Part shown: in pieces, positions 45,089 to 55,000 of the stretch | Layout of the letters: each line of letters begins with the position of its first letter | How positions within the stretch are numbered: position 1 is the first letter of the stretch | Assembly (NCBI RefSeq): GCF_003012735.1 | Contig: NZ_PXYI01000007.1 | Coordinates: 124,001-188,000, forward strand | Direction: 5' to 3' | Origin: Allosphingosinicella deserti | GTDB taxonomy: Bacteria; Pseudomonadota; Alphaproteobacteria; Sphingomonadales; Sphingomonadaceae | DNA length: 64,000 nucleotides | Notes under the pieces: generated by a model | Databases searched by the model: none | What the model was told of the DNA's origin: nothing | Seen by the model: the letters and a program-made list of their open reading frames with translations, nothing else | Program-made: the position numbers and the translations under genes

Positions 45089-46650
45089 TGTTTCGACGTG
45101 CCGCGCTGCTCGCCGGGATCGCCGGCTTCAGCCTCGGCGCGGCACCGGCATCCGGCCCGGTGGATATCCTCATCCGCGGCGGCACGATCTACACTGGCGA
45201 TGCGGCGCCGTTCGTCGGGGACGTCGCCATTTCGGGCGACCGGATCCGCGCGTTAGGGCGGGGGCTGAAGCTGCCGGCACGGAAGACGATCGATGCACGC
45301 GGTCTTGTCGTCGCACCCGGGTTCATCGATCCGCACACCCATGCCGGTGCCCAGCTCGCTTCCGACGACGCCGCGACCCGGCTCATCCCGGGCTTTCTGA
45401 TGCAGGGGGTCACCACCGCGTTCATCGGAAATGACGGCGGCGGGGATCCGGACGTGCGAACTGTGCTCGCCCGCGCGGCGACCAAGCCGGTCGGGATCAA
45501 TTATGCGGCCTATGTCGGCCTCGATCCGGTGCGCAAGAAGGTGGTGGGCGAAGGCGATCGCGCGCCGACGGCGGACGAGCTCGCGGCGATGAAGCAACTC
45601 GTCGCCGGAGCGATGTGCCAGGGCGCGCTCGGCTTCTCGACGGGTCTCTTCTACGCTCCGCAAAGCTTTGCCGGGAAAGACGAAATCGTCTCCCTCGCGC
45701 GGGAAGCGGCGACGCGCGGCGGGGTCTATGACACTCATTTGCGCGACGAATCCAGCTATACGATCGGCCTCTCCGCGGCGGTCGACGAAGCGATCGCAAT
45801 CGGGCGTGAAGCAGGCCTGCCGGTCAACATCTCCCACATCAAGGCGCTCGGCGTCGACGTTCATGGCCAGGCGCCGGCGATCATCGCCAAGATCGAGCGC
45901 GCGCGTGCCGCGGGAAAGCGGGTCACGGCGGATCAATATCCCTGGTCCGCCTCGGGCACGAGCCTGGTCGCCTCCCTGGTGCCATTGTGGGCGCAGGACG
46001 GCGGGCGCGCGGCGATGTTGAAGCGTTTTGACGATTCGACTCTTGGCGAGCGCCTGCGCGCCGGGATCACGGACAACCTCCGCCGCCGCGGGACCGCCGC
46101 CGCCTTGCTGATCACGGAAGGCGAGCATCGCGGCCGGACGTTGGCGCAGGTGGCGGCGGCGCGCGGGGAGGATCCGGTAGCCGCCGCGATTGCGGTCATC
46201 CGGGTCAAGGATCCCGCGGTCGCGTCGTTCAACCAGACGGAGGAGGACATCGCCGCGTTCATGCGCCGTCCGTGGGTGATGACCGGCTCGGACGCCTCGA
46301 CCGGTCACCCCCGATCCTATGGCAGCTTCGCCCGCAAATATTCCGAATATGTGGTCAAGCGGCAGGTGCTGACATTGCGCGAATTCCTCCATCGCAGCAG
46401 CACGCTGACCGCAGACACGTTCCGCCTCAGCGGTCGCGGACGCCTGGCACCGGACGCCTATGCCGACATCGTCCTGTTCGATCCGAAGCACTTTGCCGAG
46501 CAGGCGACCTACGAGCAGCCGGCGCTGCTTGCCGCCGGCGTCCGCGCCGTCGTCGTCAATGGCGTGCTCGCCGTCGACAACGGCACGCCCACCGGCGCGG
46601 CCGCCGGACGCGCGCTTGCGCACACCCCGACGCCGGGCCGGTGCGGATGA
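45085..46650 (+). CDS. Exported N-acyl-D-amino-acid deacylase (amidohydrolase)
   Basis: 521 residues with a Sec-type signal peptide (RRAALLAGIAGFSLGAAPASG). Amidohydrolase features: GFIDPHTHAG (His84, His86), the long NISHIKALG and DQYPWSASGT blocks of D-aminoacylases, TGSDASTGHPRSYG with the Asp base, and the SGRGRLAPDAYADIVLFDP C-terminal barrel. D-aminoacylases hydrolyse N-acyl-D-amino acids and, in some members, D-amino-acid peptides. Here, in the periplasm, it could release D- or N-acetylated residues for the symporter encoded next. A second ATG lies one codon downstream. Confidence 0.89.
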   Translation: MMFRRAALLAGIAGFSLGAAPASGPVDILIRGGTIYTGDAAPFVGDVAISGDRIRALGRGLKLPARKTIDARGLVVAPGFIDPHTHAGAQLASDDAATRLIPGFLMQGVTTAFIGNDGGGDPDVRTVLARAATKPVGINYAAYVGLDPVRKKVVGEGDRAPTADELAAMKQLVAGAMCQGALGFSTGLFYAPQSFAGKDEIVSLAREAATRGGVYDTHLRDESSYTIGLSAAVDEAIAIGREAGLPVNISHIKALGVDVHGQAPAIIAKIERARAAGKRVTADQYPWSASGTSLVASLVPLWAQDGGRAAMLKRFDDSTLGERLRAGITDNLRRRGTAAALLITEGEHRGRTLAQVAAARGEDPVAAAIAVIRVKDPAVASFNQTEEDIAAFMRRPWVMTGSDASTGHPRSYGSFARKYSEYVVKRQVLTLREFLHRSSTLTADTFRLSGRGRLAPDAYADIVLFDPKHFAEQATYEQPALLAAGVRAVVVNGVLAVDNGTPTGAAAGRALAHTPTPGRCG

Positions 46651-47909
46651 GCCTGCTGCGGATCTGGTTTGCGATCCCGCTGTGGAAGCGTGTGCTTGCG
46701 GCGCTGGCGCTCGGTCTGGTCTTCGCGGCCGTGTGGCCCGAAGCGACTCCGGCGGTTCAGTTCATCGGTGATCTCTTCGTGCGCGCAATCCGAATGCTGG
46801 TGGTGCCGATCGTGCTGGTGACGATCGCCTCCGGCATCACGGCGCTCGGCGATCCGAAGCGGATCGGCGGGCTCGGTGCGCGCACGATCGGCCTGTTCGC
46901 GCTGACCACTGCGATCGCCGTGTCCGTCGGGATGGCGGTCGCGACCCTGGTCCGCCCCGGCATCGGCGCGCCGCTCGGGACCGCGGTGCCCAAGGCGCTC
47001 GGCGCACCGCCGACACCGTACGAGCAATTGATCGGCATCATCCCGACCAACATCTTCGATGCCCTCGCCAAGGGCGACATGCTGGCGATCATCTTCGTCG
47101 CCATCCTGCTCGGGATCGGTACCCTGGTCGCGGGCGAGGCGGGGCGTCCGTTCGCCGCCTTGCTCCAGTCGGCATCGTCGGTGCTGCTCAAGATCGTCGG
47201 AATCGTCATGGAGGCGACCCCGTTCGGCGTGTTCGCGCTGATCGCCGTCGCAGTCGCCGCCAACGGCGCCACGATGTTCGTCAACGTCGGCTGGCTGGCG
47301 CTCGCGGTCCTGCTCGGCTCGGCCATCCAGATCCTGCTCGTCCACAGCGCGATCCTGACGCTGCTCGCGCGCGTGCCGGTGATGCGCTTCTTCCGCGGGA
47401 TCATCGATGCGCTTGTGGTCGCCTTTTCGACCGCGTCGAGTTCGGCGACCCTGCCGGTCGCCATGCGAGTCAGCGAGCAGAATTTGGGCGTCGGCCGTCC
47501 CGTCTACTCGACCGTGCTCCCGCTCGGCGCGAGCATCGGCAAGGACGGCACGGCGATGTATGTCGGCCTGCTCAGTCTGTTCAGCCTGCAGGCCTTCGGC
47601 ACGCCGCTCACCCCCACCGTCTACGCGCTGGTGCTTCTGACCGGCGCGCTCGCTGCGTTCGGCACCGCACCGGTGCCCTCCGCCTCCTTGTTCATGCTCG
47701 CCGCGGTTCTCTCCGCCGTCGGGATCGCGCCCGAGCAGACCGCCCTGGTCGTCGGATTCGTGCTTCCGTTCGATCGCCTGCTCGACATGACCCGCACCGT
47801 CCCCAGCGCCAGCGCGAACCTGACGGTCGCAACCACTGTGGCGCACTGGGAAGGGGAACTCGACAACGAGGTTCTTCGGGCCACTTCGGACAAGCCGGCC
47901 GCGGCCTGA
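46647..47909 (+). CDS. Dicarboxylate/amino acid:cation symporter (GltP/DctA family)
   Basis: 420 residues with eight helices plus two re-entrant loops. Family motifs: the Ser-rich loop STASSSATLPVAM, VLPLGASIGKDGTAMYVGL and the C-terminal DMTRTVPSASANLTVAT (in DAACS transporters usually DRxRTxxNVxGD, so the substrate-binding Asn/Asp positions differ). Moves glutamate, aspartate or dicarboxylates with Na+ or H+. Overlaps the deacylase gene by 4 bp (ATGA). Given its operon, D-glutamate or an N-acyl-D-amino acid is a plausible substrate; this is inference. Confidence 0.88.
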   Translation: MSLLRIWFAIPLWKRVLAALALGLVFAAVWPEATPAVQFIGDLFVRAIRMLVVPIVLVTIASGITALGDPKRIGGLGARTIGLFALTTAIAVSVGMAVATLVRPGIGAPLGTAVPKALGAPPTPYEQLIGIIPTNIFDALAKGDMLAIIFVAILLGIGTLVAGEAGRPFAALLQSASSVLLKIVGIVMEATPFGVFALIAVAVAANGATMFVNVGWLALAVLLGSAIQILLVHSAILTLLARVPVMRFFRGIIDALVVAFSTASSSATLPVAMRVSEQNLGVGRPVYSTVLPLGASIGKDGTAMYVGLLSLFSLQAFGTPLTPTVYALVLLTGALAAFGTAPVPSASLFMLAAVLSAVGIAPEQTALVVGFVLPFDRLLDMTRTVPSASANLTVATTVAHWEGELDNEVLRATSDKPAAA

Positions 47910-47941
47910 AACCGGTTCATCCGCTTTGCCAGGAATTTGCC

Positions 47942-49399
47942 ATGCGACGCGTCCGACCAAGTGTAATGTTGTTCCTGGCCATCGCGGTGGCGTCTCCCAG
48001 TCTAGCCGGGGAGAGCCTGCAGCAACGCATCGAGGCGCGGCTCGCCGAAGCCGGGCCCGGCCCGCGTTTCGGCCTGGTGGTCACTGGTGACGACGGACGC
48101 GAGCTGATCGCGATCAATCCGGACGAGCGCTTCATTCCGGCGTCGAATACCAAGATCTTCACCACTGCAGCGGCGTTCGCGACGCTTTCCGACATCGAGG
48201 GACCCGATCGGCGCGGCGGCGCTTCGGTGCGCCTCGAGGCGCGAGGCCGGGGCGCGCCCGATCTGGTGCTGACCGGCCATGGCGATGCACGGCTGTCGAG
48301 CGCTCCAGACTGCGTCACGAATTGCCTCGCCATACTCGCCGATGCCGTTGCGGCGAAAACCAGGCGGGTGGCGGACATCATCGGCGACGACAGCCTGTTC
48401 CCGGACCAGCGCTGGAGCCCGGGGATGAGCTGGAATAACATCGTGTCGCGCTACGGCACCGGTGTCTCCGCGTTGACCCTCGACGATAACGAGCTGGAAA
48501 TTCGCGTCACAGCCGGCCGGGCTGGGTCTGCGCCGCAGGTGACACACCTTCCTTATTACGAGGTCGACAATCGCGCGCGCACCGTCGCCGCCGGTCCAGC
48601 CACGCTCGACGTCGAGCGGATGCCGGGAAGCCGGATCCTCCGCCTGTCCGGAACGATCGCGGCGACGGCAGAGCCCGAGACACTTCACGTTGGAATCGAC
48701 GATCCGGCCCATTTCGCGGCCTGGCGCTTCCGCGCGCTGCTGGAGGCACGCGGCGTGCGGGTCACCGGCAAGGTCGACGTGCGCCACCGTCCGCTCGGGC
48801 CGGGCGACGATCCGAAAGGCCGCGGCGGAATAGCGCCGGTGCGCCCGGCCGAGCCGGAAGCGCTCGCCCGGCTGACGCCGCCGTCCATCACCGAGGATCT
48901 CGTCCACATCAACAAGGTCAGCCAGAATCTGCACGCCGAGCTGATGCTGCGCCGGATCGGACTGGTGAACGGTACCGGATCGATCGCCGACGGAGTCGCC
49001 GCGATCGGCGGCATGCTGGAGCGCGCCGGCGTACCCCGGTCCGGCTGGGCCCTGTCCGACGGATCGGGCATGTCCACCTACAACCGAGTCGCTCCGCGCG
49101 GGATGGCGACCCTGCTACGCTGGATCGCGGTACAGCACTGGGGCGCGCGCTGGCGCGCCACTTTGCCGATCGGCGGAGTCGACGGGACGCTCGGTCGGCG
49201 CTTCCGCGGCACTGCGCTGGAGGGCAAGGTCTTCGCTAAGACCGGCACGATCAATGCGACCAATGCCTTGTCCGGCTACCTGATCGCAAAGAGTGGCCGC
49301 ACATTGACCTTCTCCGCTTATGCGAACGATGTGCCGGAGGATGTGTCGGGAGCGCGCCCGATCGATGCCGCACTGGTGCTGATTGCGGAAGAGAATTGA
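47942..49399 (+). CDS. dacB: D-alanyl-D-alanine carboxypeptidase/endopeptidase (PBP4, S13 family)
   Basis: 485 residues with a signal peptide (LFLAIAVASPSLAG). S13 motifs: SxxK at Ser68-Lys71 (PASNTKIFT), SxN in NKVSQNLHAEL, KTG in FAKTGTINATNALSGYL. The large insert between motifs 1 and 2 (roughly residues 80-300) is typical. Cuts the terminal D-Ala or the cross-link in peptidoglycan, releasing D-alanine and peptides. It follows the symporter gene by 32 bp on the same strand and so belongs to the scavenging block. Confidence 0.94.
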   Translation: MRRVRPSVMLFLAIAVASPSLAGESLQQRIEARLAEAGPGPRFGLVVTGDDGRELIAINPDERFIPASNTKIFTTAAAFATLSDIEGPDRRGGASVRLEARGRGAPDLVLTGHGDARLSSAPDCVTNCLAILADAVAAKTRRVADIIGDDSLFPDQRWSPGMSWNNIVSRYGTGVSALTLDDNELEIRVTAGRAGSAPQVTHLPYYEVDNRARTVAAGPATLDVERMPGSRILRLSGTIAATAEPETLHVGIDDPAHFAAWRFRALLEARGVRVTGKVDVRHRPLGPGDDPKGRGGIAPVRPAEPEALARLTPPSITEDLVHINKVSQNLHAELMLRRIGLVNGTGSIADGVAAIGGMLERAGVPRSGWALSDGSGMSTYNRVAPRGMATLLRWIAVQHWGARWRATLPIGGVDGTLGRRFRGTALEGKVFAKTGTINATNALSGYLIAKSGRTLTFSAYANDVPEDVSGARPIDAALVLIAEEN

Positions 49400-49429
49400 G
49401 CCCGTGCGCAAACGCAGCAAGGGATATGG

Positions 49430-50431
49430 TCAGCGGCCGAATGCATCCATCACCGCGTCGCCCGTGGCGCGGCGCAGGTCCAGGATCCCGGTCTCCCGGT
49501 GGCGAGTCGGGTGAACCCGGTTGGTCAGCAGGGTCCAGGCGATGCCGCGGTCGAAGTCGATCCATAGCCCGGTGCCGGTGAAGCCGGTGTGGCCGATCGT
49601 CTCGCCGGAACAGGCATCTCCGCCATGCCAACCATCGAAGCGCCGTTCCCAGCCGCAGGTGCGGTCGGCGTGGACCGGCGTCCGGATCGCCTCGATTATG
49701 GACGGGGAGGCGCCTCTGCCGTCCAGCAGGCTTACAGCGAAATCGAGCACGCCAGCGACCGTCCCGAACAGGCCGGCATGGCCCGGTGCGCCGCCGAGCG
49801 CCCAGGCATTCTCGTCATGGACCTCGCCCTTCATCACCCGGCCGCGCCAGGTGCAGTCCTCGGTGGCGACGGCGGGCCCCGGCGGTGGTCCGTAGCGCAG
49901 GCCTGGGCCGAGCGGCCAATCGCTGAGCGGCTTGCCGGTCAGCCGTTCGATCGCGATGCCGAGCAGAATGAAGTTGATGTCGGAGTAGACCGGCGGCCCC
50001 TGGCGCCATTCGCGCTGCAGCACGAAGGCGCGGAGCCGGGCGGGATCGGCGCCATAAGTGTAGATCGGTTCGACCGCGGGGAGAAAGGTGCGGTGGGCCA
50101 GGCAATCGCGGAAGGTGAGGCGGCGCTCGGCCGCATCGGCGACGTCATATTGCCGCAGATCGGGAATGGCGTCGGTGAGCGGCCGGTCCAGGTCGATTCG
50201 GCCCTGCTCGGCAAGGCTGAGGATCATCGTGGTGGTGGCGATCACCTTCGACACGGAGGCGAGATCGAACCAGTGATTCTCCGTCAGCGGTTCCGGCTCC
50301 GGGACCAATGCGGCCATCCCGGCGACCCGTACGGCTCGGCTGCCGTCGGCACGCACCACGCCCAGCATTGCGCCGGGGATACGTCCGGCTTCGACGGCCG
50401 CGCAAGCGGGCGCAAAGGCTTGATCGATCAC
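49430..50431 (-). CDS. Beta-lactamase-family serine hydrolase
   Basis: 333 residues, class-C/esterase type. SxxK motif SVSK in FDLASVSKVIATTTM (about residues 59-62); Tyr motif YSD in VYSDINFILLGIAIERLTG; C-terminal GHTGFTGTGLWIDFDRGI supplies the HTG triad. No signal peptide, so a cytoplasmic place is likely. GTG start inside the stop of the AmpG gene (GTGA). Homologues beside ampG and murQ probably act on muropeptide stems (an amidase or peptidase of recycling), but an esterase role is not excluded. Confidence 0.88.
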   Translation of the reverse strand: MIDQAFAPACAAVEAGRIPGAMLGVVRADGSRAVRVAGMAALVPEPEPLTENHWFDLASVSKVIATTTMILSLAEQGRIDLDRPLTDAIPDLRQYDVADAAERRLTFRDCLAHRTFLPAVEPIYTYGADPARLRAFVLQREWRQGPPVYSDINFILLGIAIERLTGKPLSDWPLGPGLRYGPPPGPAVATEDCTWRGRVMKGEVHDENAWALGGAPGHAGLFGTVAGVLDFAVSLLDGRGASPSIIEAIRTPVHADRTCGWERRFDGWHGGDACSGETIGHTGFTGTGLWIDFDRGIAWTLLTNRVHPTRHRETGILDLRRATGDAVMDAFGR

Positions 50432-51951
50432 GCCGCCGCCTCGTCGTCGCGCGCGCGCGGGCGTGCCCGGCTGATGATCGGCAGGAACAGCAAGGCGGCG
50501 AGGCTCAGCACGCCCGAGAGCAGGAAGAAGAGGTCGAAGCCGGCATGGCCGGCCCGGTCGAGGCTCTCGACGATGGCGCCGCCGGCGCCGGAGAGCAGGC
50601 GCGGCAGCAGGAAGGCGAAGCCGGACAGGAAGGCATATTGCGCGCCGGGGTATCGCGGGTTCACCAGCAACGACAGATAGACCACGAACACCGCGCCGGC
50701 CATGCCGTTGCCGAACTGGTCTGCCGCCGTTGCGATATAGAGCAAGGCTTCGTCGACCGGCTGGTGGGCGAGCCAGACGAAGCCGAAATTGCCGAGCGCC
50801 GCGAACAGCGCGCCGATCGTCAGCGCCCGCGCCTGCGGCCATCGCGCCGCCATCAGGCCTCCCAGTCCGACTCCGACGATGCTGGCGACCAGTGCCACAT
50901 AGCTGTCCGCGCGCCCGATCTCGGTGAGCGAGTAACCGAGCTGCTTGATCATCGGCTTGGACAGGTTGAGCGCCAGCACGTCGCCCATCCGGTAGATCGA
51001 TACGAAAGCGAGCAGCGCCAAAGCGATCGTGCCATAGCGCCAGAAGAAATCGACATAAGGCCCGATCGCTGCGGACCGGCGGGCGCGCGAGGTCGGCGGC
51101 AATTCTCGGATTTTGGGCAAGGCCGCGGCCATGATCAGGAAGGGCAACATGCAGAGCGCCAGCACGTAAGGCGTGACATTGGTCTTGGCGCTGATCCCGA
51201 TCCCAGACGCGGCGCCCAGCAGCAGCCAGCCGACCGAGGCGGTGAGCGCGGTCGTGGCCAGCAGGATGGCGGTGCTGGCGATCAGGCCCTGAACCAGCGC
51301 CGTGCTCCGCCTTGCAGTCCGGTTCGGCTCGCGCGGCAGGGCAACGAGCAGCGGCAAAGGGAGGAAAGCGGCGGCAGCGATCGCCAGATAGGCGCCCGTC
51401 CAGCCCCAATCGGGCTGATCGGCGATCAGCAGGGCACCGCTGCCCGCGGCGACCATCGCGCTGCGATAGCCCCACAGATTGGCCGCCGCGAGCGGACCCT
51501 GCTCTTCCTGGGTCGGCGCAAGCTCGATCCGCCATGCATCGGCGGCGACTTCCAGCGTGGTCGTCCAGAAGGCGAGCAGGACGGCGAACAAAGCGGTGAT
51601 GCCGAGACGATCATCGTCCGCGGTGAGGCCCATCGCCGTCAGAGCGGTGACGATGCCGAGCTGGGACAGCATGATCCAGCCGCGTCTCTTGCCCCAAAAG
51701 CGGCCGAAGCCCGGCACGTCGAACCGGTCCAGCATCGGCGCCCAGAGGAACTTGAACGTCGGCAGCAATTGCACCCAGGCGAAGAAGCCGATGACCACCA
51801 GTCCGACTTCATGCGCCTGCAGCCGCAGCGACAGCACCGTCGAGAACATGTAGAAGGGCAGACCGGCGGAAAAGCCGAGCAGGAGATAGAGTGCCTGGCG
51901 GCCGAGGCCGGGACGAACGGCGGGCGGCGCGACGGGGATCGTGTCAGTCAC
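50428..51951 (-). CDS. ampG: AmpG-type muropeptide permease (MFS)
   Basis: 507 residues, about 14 helices. N-terminal AmpG-like stretch YLLLGFSAGLPFYMFSTVLSLRLQAHEVGLVVIGFFAWVQLLPTFKFLWAPMLDRFDVPGFGRFWGKRRGWI, then DAWRIELAPTQEEQGPLAAANLWGYRSAM. AmpG imports GlcNAc-anhydroMurNAc peptides from the periplasm. The product is cotranslated with the serine hydrolase through a 4-bp overlap, and murQ, the kinase and the D-Glu genes lie within 12 kb. The symbol is given because of family plus context; substrates are inferred. Confidence 0.87.
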   Translation of the reverse strand: MTDTIPVAPPAVRPGLGRQALYLLLGFSAGLPFYMFSTVLSLRLQAHEVGLVVIGFFAWVQLLPTFKFLWAPMLDRFDVPGFGRFWGKRRGWIMLSQLGIVTALTAMGLTADDDRLGITALFAVLLAFWTTTLEVAADAWRIELAPTQEEQGPLAAANLWGYRSAMVAAGSGALLIADQPDWGWTGAYLAIAAAAFLPLPLLVALPREPNRTARRSTALVQGLIASTAILLATTALTASVGWLLLGAASGIGISAKTNVTPYVLALCMLPFLIMAAALPKIRELPPTSRARRSAAIGPYVDFFWRYGTIALALLAFVSIYRMGDVLALNLSKPMIKQLGYSLTEIGRADSYVALVASIVGVGLGGLMAARWPQARALTIGALFAALGNFGFVWLAHQPVDEALLYIATAADQFGNGMAGAVFVVYLSLLVNPRYPGAQYAFLSGFAFLLPRLLSGAGGAIVESLDRAGHAGFDLFFLLSGVLSLAALLFLPIISRARPRARDDEAAA

Positions 51952-52040
51952 GCACAGTGTCCATCATCGCCGGCCTTCGATCACCGGCGGCACGCTCGGC
52001 TCTCACTGCGATCCGGTCAACCCAGGTGTCTTGGCTGCGA

Positions 52041-52078
52041 ATGCTGCTCTCGGCACCTCGTGGCACTGAGAGCAGCAT
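52041..52078 (-). terminator. Long perfect hairpin after the first TonB-dependent receptor gene
   Basis: ATGCTGCTCTC (52041-52051) pairs perfectly with GAGAGCAGCAT (52068-52078); 16-nt loop. It starts 9 bp past the receptor's stop. No T-run, so a terminator or 3' stabiliser. The rest of the 135 bp before ampG shows nothing I recognise. Confidence 0.55.
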
Positions 52079-52086
52079 CCGAGACT

Positions 52087-55000
52087 CTAGCGGAACCGAA
52101 GACGAATACCGGCCCGGAAGGCCCGGCCGAGAAGATCGCTATAGGTGCTGTTCGCGGCGAGCCCGGTCTCCGGCAGGAGGATCGGATCGGCATCGAGCAG
52201 GTTGGTGATGTTGAGGAAGAATTCCCCGTCGCCGCGTCCAAGTGCGTCGAACTTCGCGGTGAGATTAAGGTCGACGTAGAATGCGCCCTTTATGTCAATG
52301 TCGTCATAGGTAGGGAATTGGGTGGTCGAGACCGGACAATCGGTCTGGCACTCGATGACACCCGCAAGATACTTGCCCGCGCTGACACCGCGCGCCACGC
52401 CTGTGATGGCGAAGCTGTCGGTATCGTAGGTTGCGCTGAATCGGTAGATCCACTTTGGCGTGCTGTACTGGCCGCCATTGAAGCCAACCGTATTCAGCGG
52501 CACGACCCCGGGTATCCCGGTGTCGGTGATGTTGTCGATGTAGCGGGTCGCCACGCCACGCAGCGCGATGTTGCCGTCTGCGCCTTGGAAAATGCTGTCC
52601 AACGAACGACGGTAGGACGCCTCGAAATCTACGCCGCGGACAAGCTTGCTGGCGAAGTTGAACGGCTGGTTACGCAGCAGGATGCGGGCAGCGTTGTTCG
52701 GATCCTGGATGATCGCGTCGCAATATTCCTGCACGCCCTCGAAGCATCGATCGACGATGTTCTGGGCTGTAAGGAAATCGATCACGTCCTCCATCTCGAT
52801 CCTGAAATAATCCACCGAGGCGCTGAAGCCGGGCAGGAAACGCGGCGAGAAGACCGCGCCGACGTTCCAGCTATCGGCTTTCTCCGGCCGCAGATTGGGA
52901 TTGCCCGTCGCCGTGGCCGAGTAGGAGATGCTGGCCCCATAAGTGTTGCCGAGCGGACCCGACCCCGGGAAGAAGGGGTTGCGCACCGCATCGGTGTTGG
53001 ACGAGCCGGCCTGGAACAATTCGTTCAAGTTTGGCGCGCGAATATCGTGTGAACGAGTCACTCGGAGGCGGATGTCATCGATCGGTTGCCAGGTCGCGCC
53101 CAAGCGCCAGGTCGTAACATAGCCGGAACTCGAATAATCGGTTGCCCGAACCGCACCGTTGAATTCGAGGCCTAGGCCCAGCGGCACGACGGTTTCGAGA
53201 TAGGCTTCCTTGACGTCGTATTTGCCGTTGGTCGGCAGATAATTGCCGACCGACCATGCATTGAGCGTGGTCACGCCGCCCGCAGGGTTCGGGGTGATTG
53301 CCGGTTGGAATTCGGCAGGCACGAAGCCCTTGATCTTCTCCTCCCGATATTCGCCGCCAATGGCGACGCTGACGTCGCCGCCCCAGGTCGCGAACGGGGT
53401 AAAGGACAAGTTTGCACCCGTTACGATCTGCTCCACGACCTCGTCGCGATAGGGGTCTCCAAGGATGTAATCGATGGCCGCTGGGTTGGCGACGCCGATG
53501 CCAAGCCGGTTGAGCGGCACGCAATTCGGATCGTTGTTGTTCGGGTTGGCGTCGGCGTTGACCCGGCAAACGATCGGGCTGGAGGTATTTCCCGGGACCG
53601 AGAACACAGCGTCCACCGCTTGCGCCGTGCGCTGCGTGTGCATGATGTTGCGCAATTGCTCGCGCAGGTCGGCGCGACCATATTGTCCATAGACGTCCCA
53701 GCGCGCCGGCTTGTCGAAAAGCGAGAACTCGCCTTCCGCGCCGATCACGTAACGCTGCACCTCGCGTACGTTGTTCGCCGCGCGGAACGGCAGGTCGACT
53801 GCGGTCGTGCCGATCGTCACCGCGGTGATCCCGGCAAGCCGCTGCGCGCCGAGGGCCTGGATAAGGAAGGCATTGTCGCCCGCGAGAGTGCTGGCACCCG
53901 CCGAGCCTGCGCCGACATTGGCAAGGCTCGGCGTGCTGGTGGTCGAGGCCAGGTTGGGACCGGCGTTGAACAGCACTTCCTGCCAATTGTAAGAAGCCTC
54001 TGCGAACAGCGTCACGCCGTCGGCGACGTCAAAGCTGATCCGACCAAACAGGCTGCGGCGATCATCCTCCGCGTCGAGCCCGATGCGGCGACCGGAATCG
54101 TTCACCTGCCAGTCGCCGCCTTGGGTGAGGGTCGGCGGCGCCGAGCCGTTAGCTGCGGGGAAGGTCAGGTCGCCATATTGGAACTGGTTCACCGAGCCGC
54201 CCGGGCCGAAATAGATACCGCGGAGCCGGTTGGCGGTGCCGCCGAGCGAATTCAGGATGATGCTGCCCGGCGTGGAGTTCGTCGGGCCCACCTGACGGCG
54301 GATCAGGAACTGCGGAACGCTGCTGTTGGTGGTCGCGCTATAGGCTGGATTCTGGATGCGCACGTACCCGGTCGCATTCCAGTCGCGGTCGACCTCGAAA
54401 ATGCCGTCGCGGTGGGCGATTTCGCCGCTGACGATGACGTGCCCGCGGCCTCCGGCGAAGGAGGTGCCGCCGGCCAGGCCGAGCGAATAGTTGAAGCCGT
54501 CGCCATGGGTGGTGATGCCGCTGTCGGCCTGGAGCTTCAGCCCTTCGAACTTCTTGTCGAGGATGAAGTTGACGACGCCGCCGACCGCATCCGAGCCGTA
54601 GGTGGCGGAAGCGCCGCCGGTGACCACTTCGACGCGCTCGACCAGCAATTGCGGGATGGTGTTGACGTCGACCAGCCCGGTGATCGTCGACGCGACCGAG
54701 CGGCGGCCGTCGAGCAGCACCAGGGTGCGGACCTCACCCAGATTGCGCAGGTTGAGTGCGTTGATGCCGGCCTGGCCACTGCTGAGGTTCAGGCGCGAGT
54801 TGGACGGGCGGGTCGATCCCGCCAGCGAAGGCAGTTGATTGACGAAGTCGGCAATGTTGTTGGTCGGCGAGCTATTCTCGATGTCCTCGCGGGTGAGCAC
54901 AGTGAGGGGCGTCGGCGCCTGATAGCCGTCGCGGGCGACGCGCGTGCCGGTGATGACGATATTTTCGTCGCTCCGAGCGGTGGTGGTCAGCGATCCATCC

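Noticed and set aside
49430-51535. A single 701-codon frame that seems to fuse the serine hydrolase to part of the AmpG region
   Set aside because: Its N-terminal half is an out-of-frame reading of ampG. The hydrolase has its own GTG start at 50431 in a GTGA overlap, so there is no fusion.
50308-53052. A 914-codon plus-strand open frame across ampG and the first receptor
   Set aside because: Antisense to the AmpG permease, the serine hydrolase start and the receptor C-terminus, all with clear motifs. Its Arg/Gln/Asp-rich translation is typical of shadow frames.
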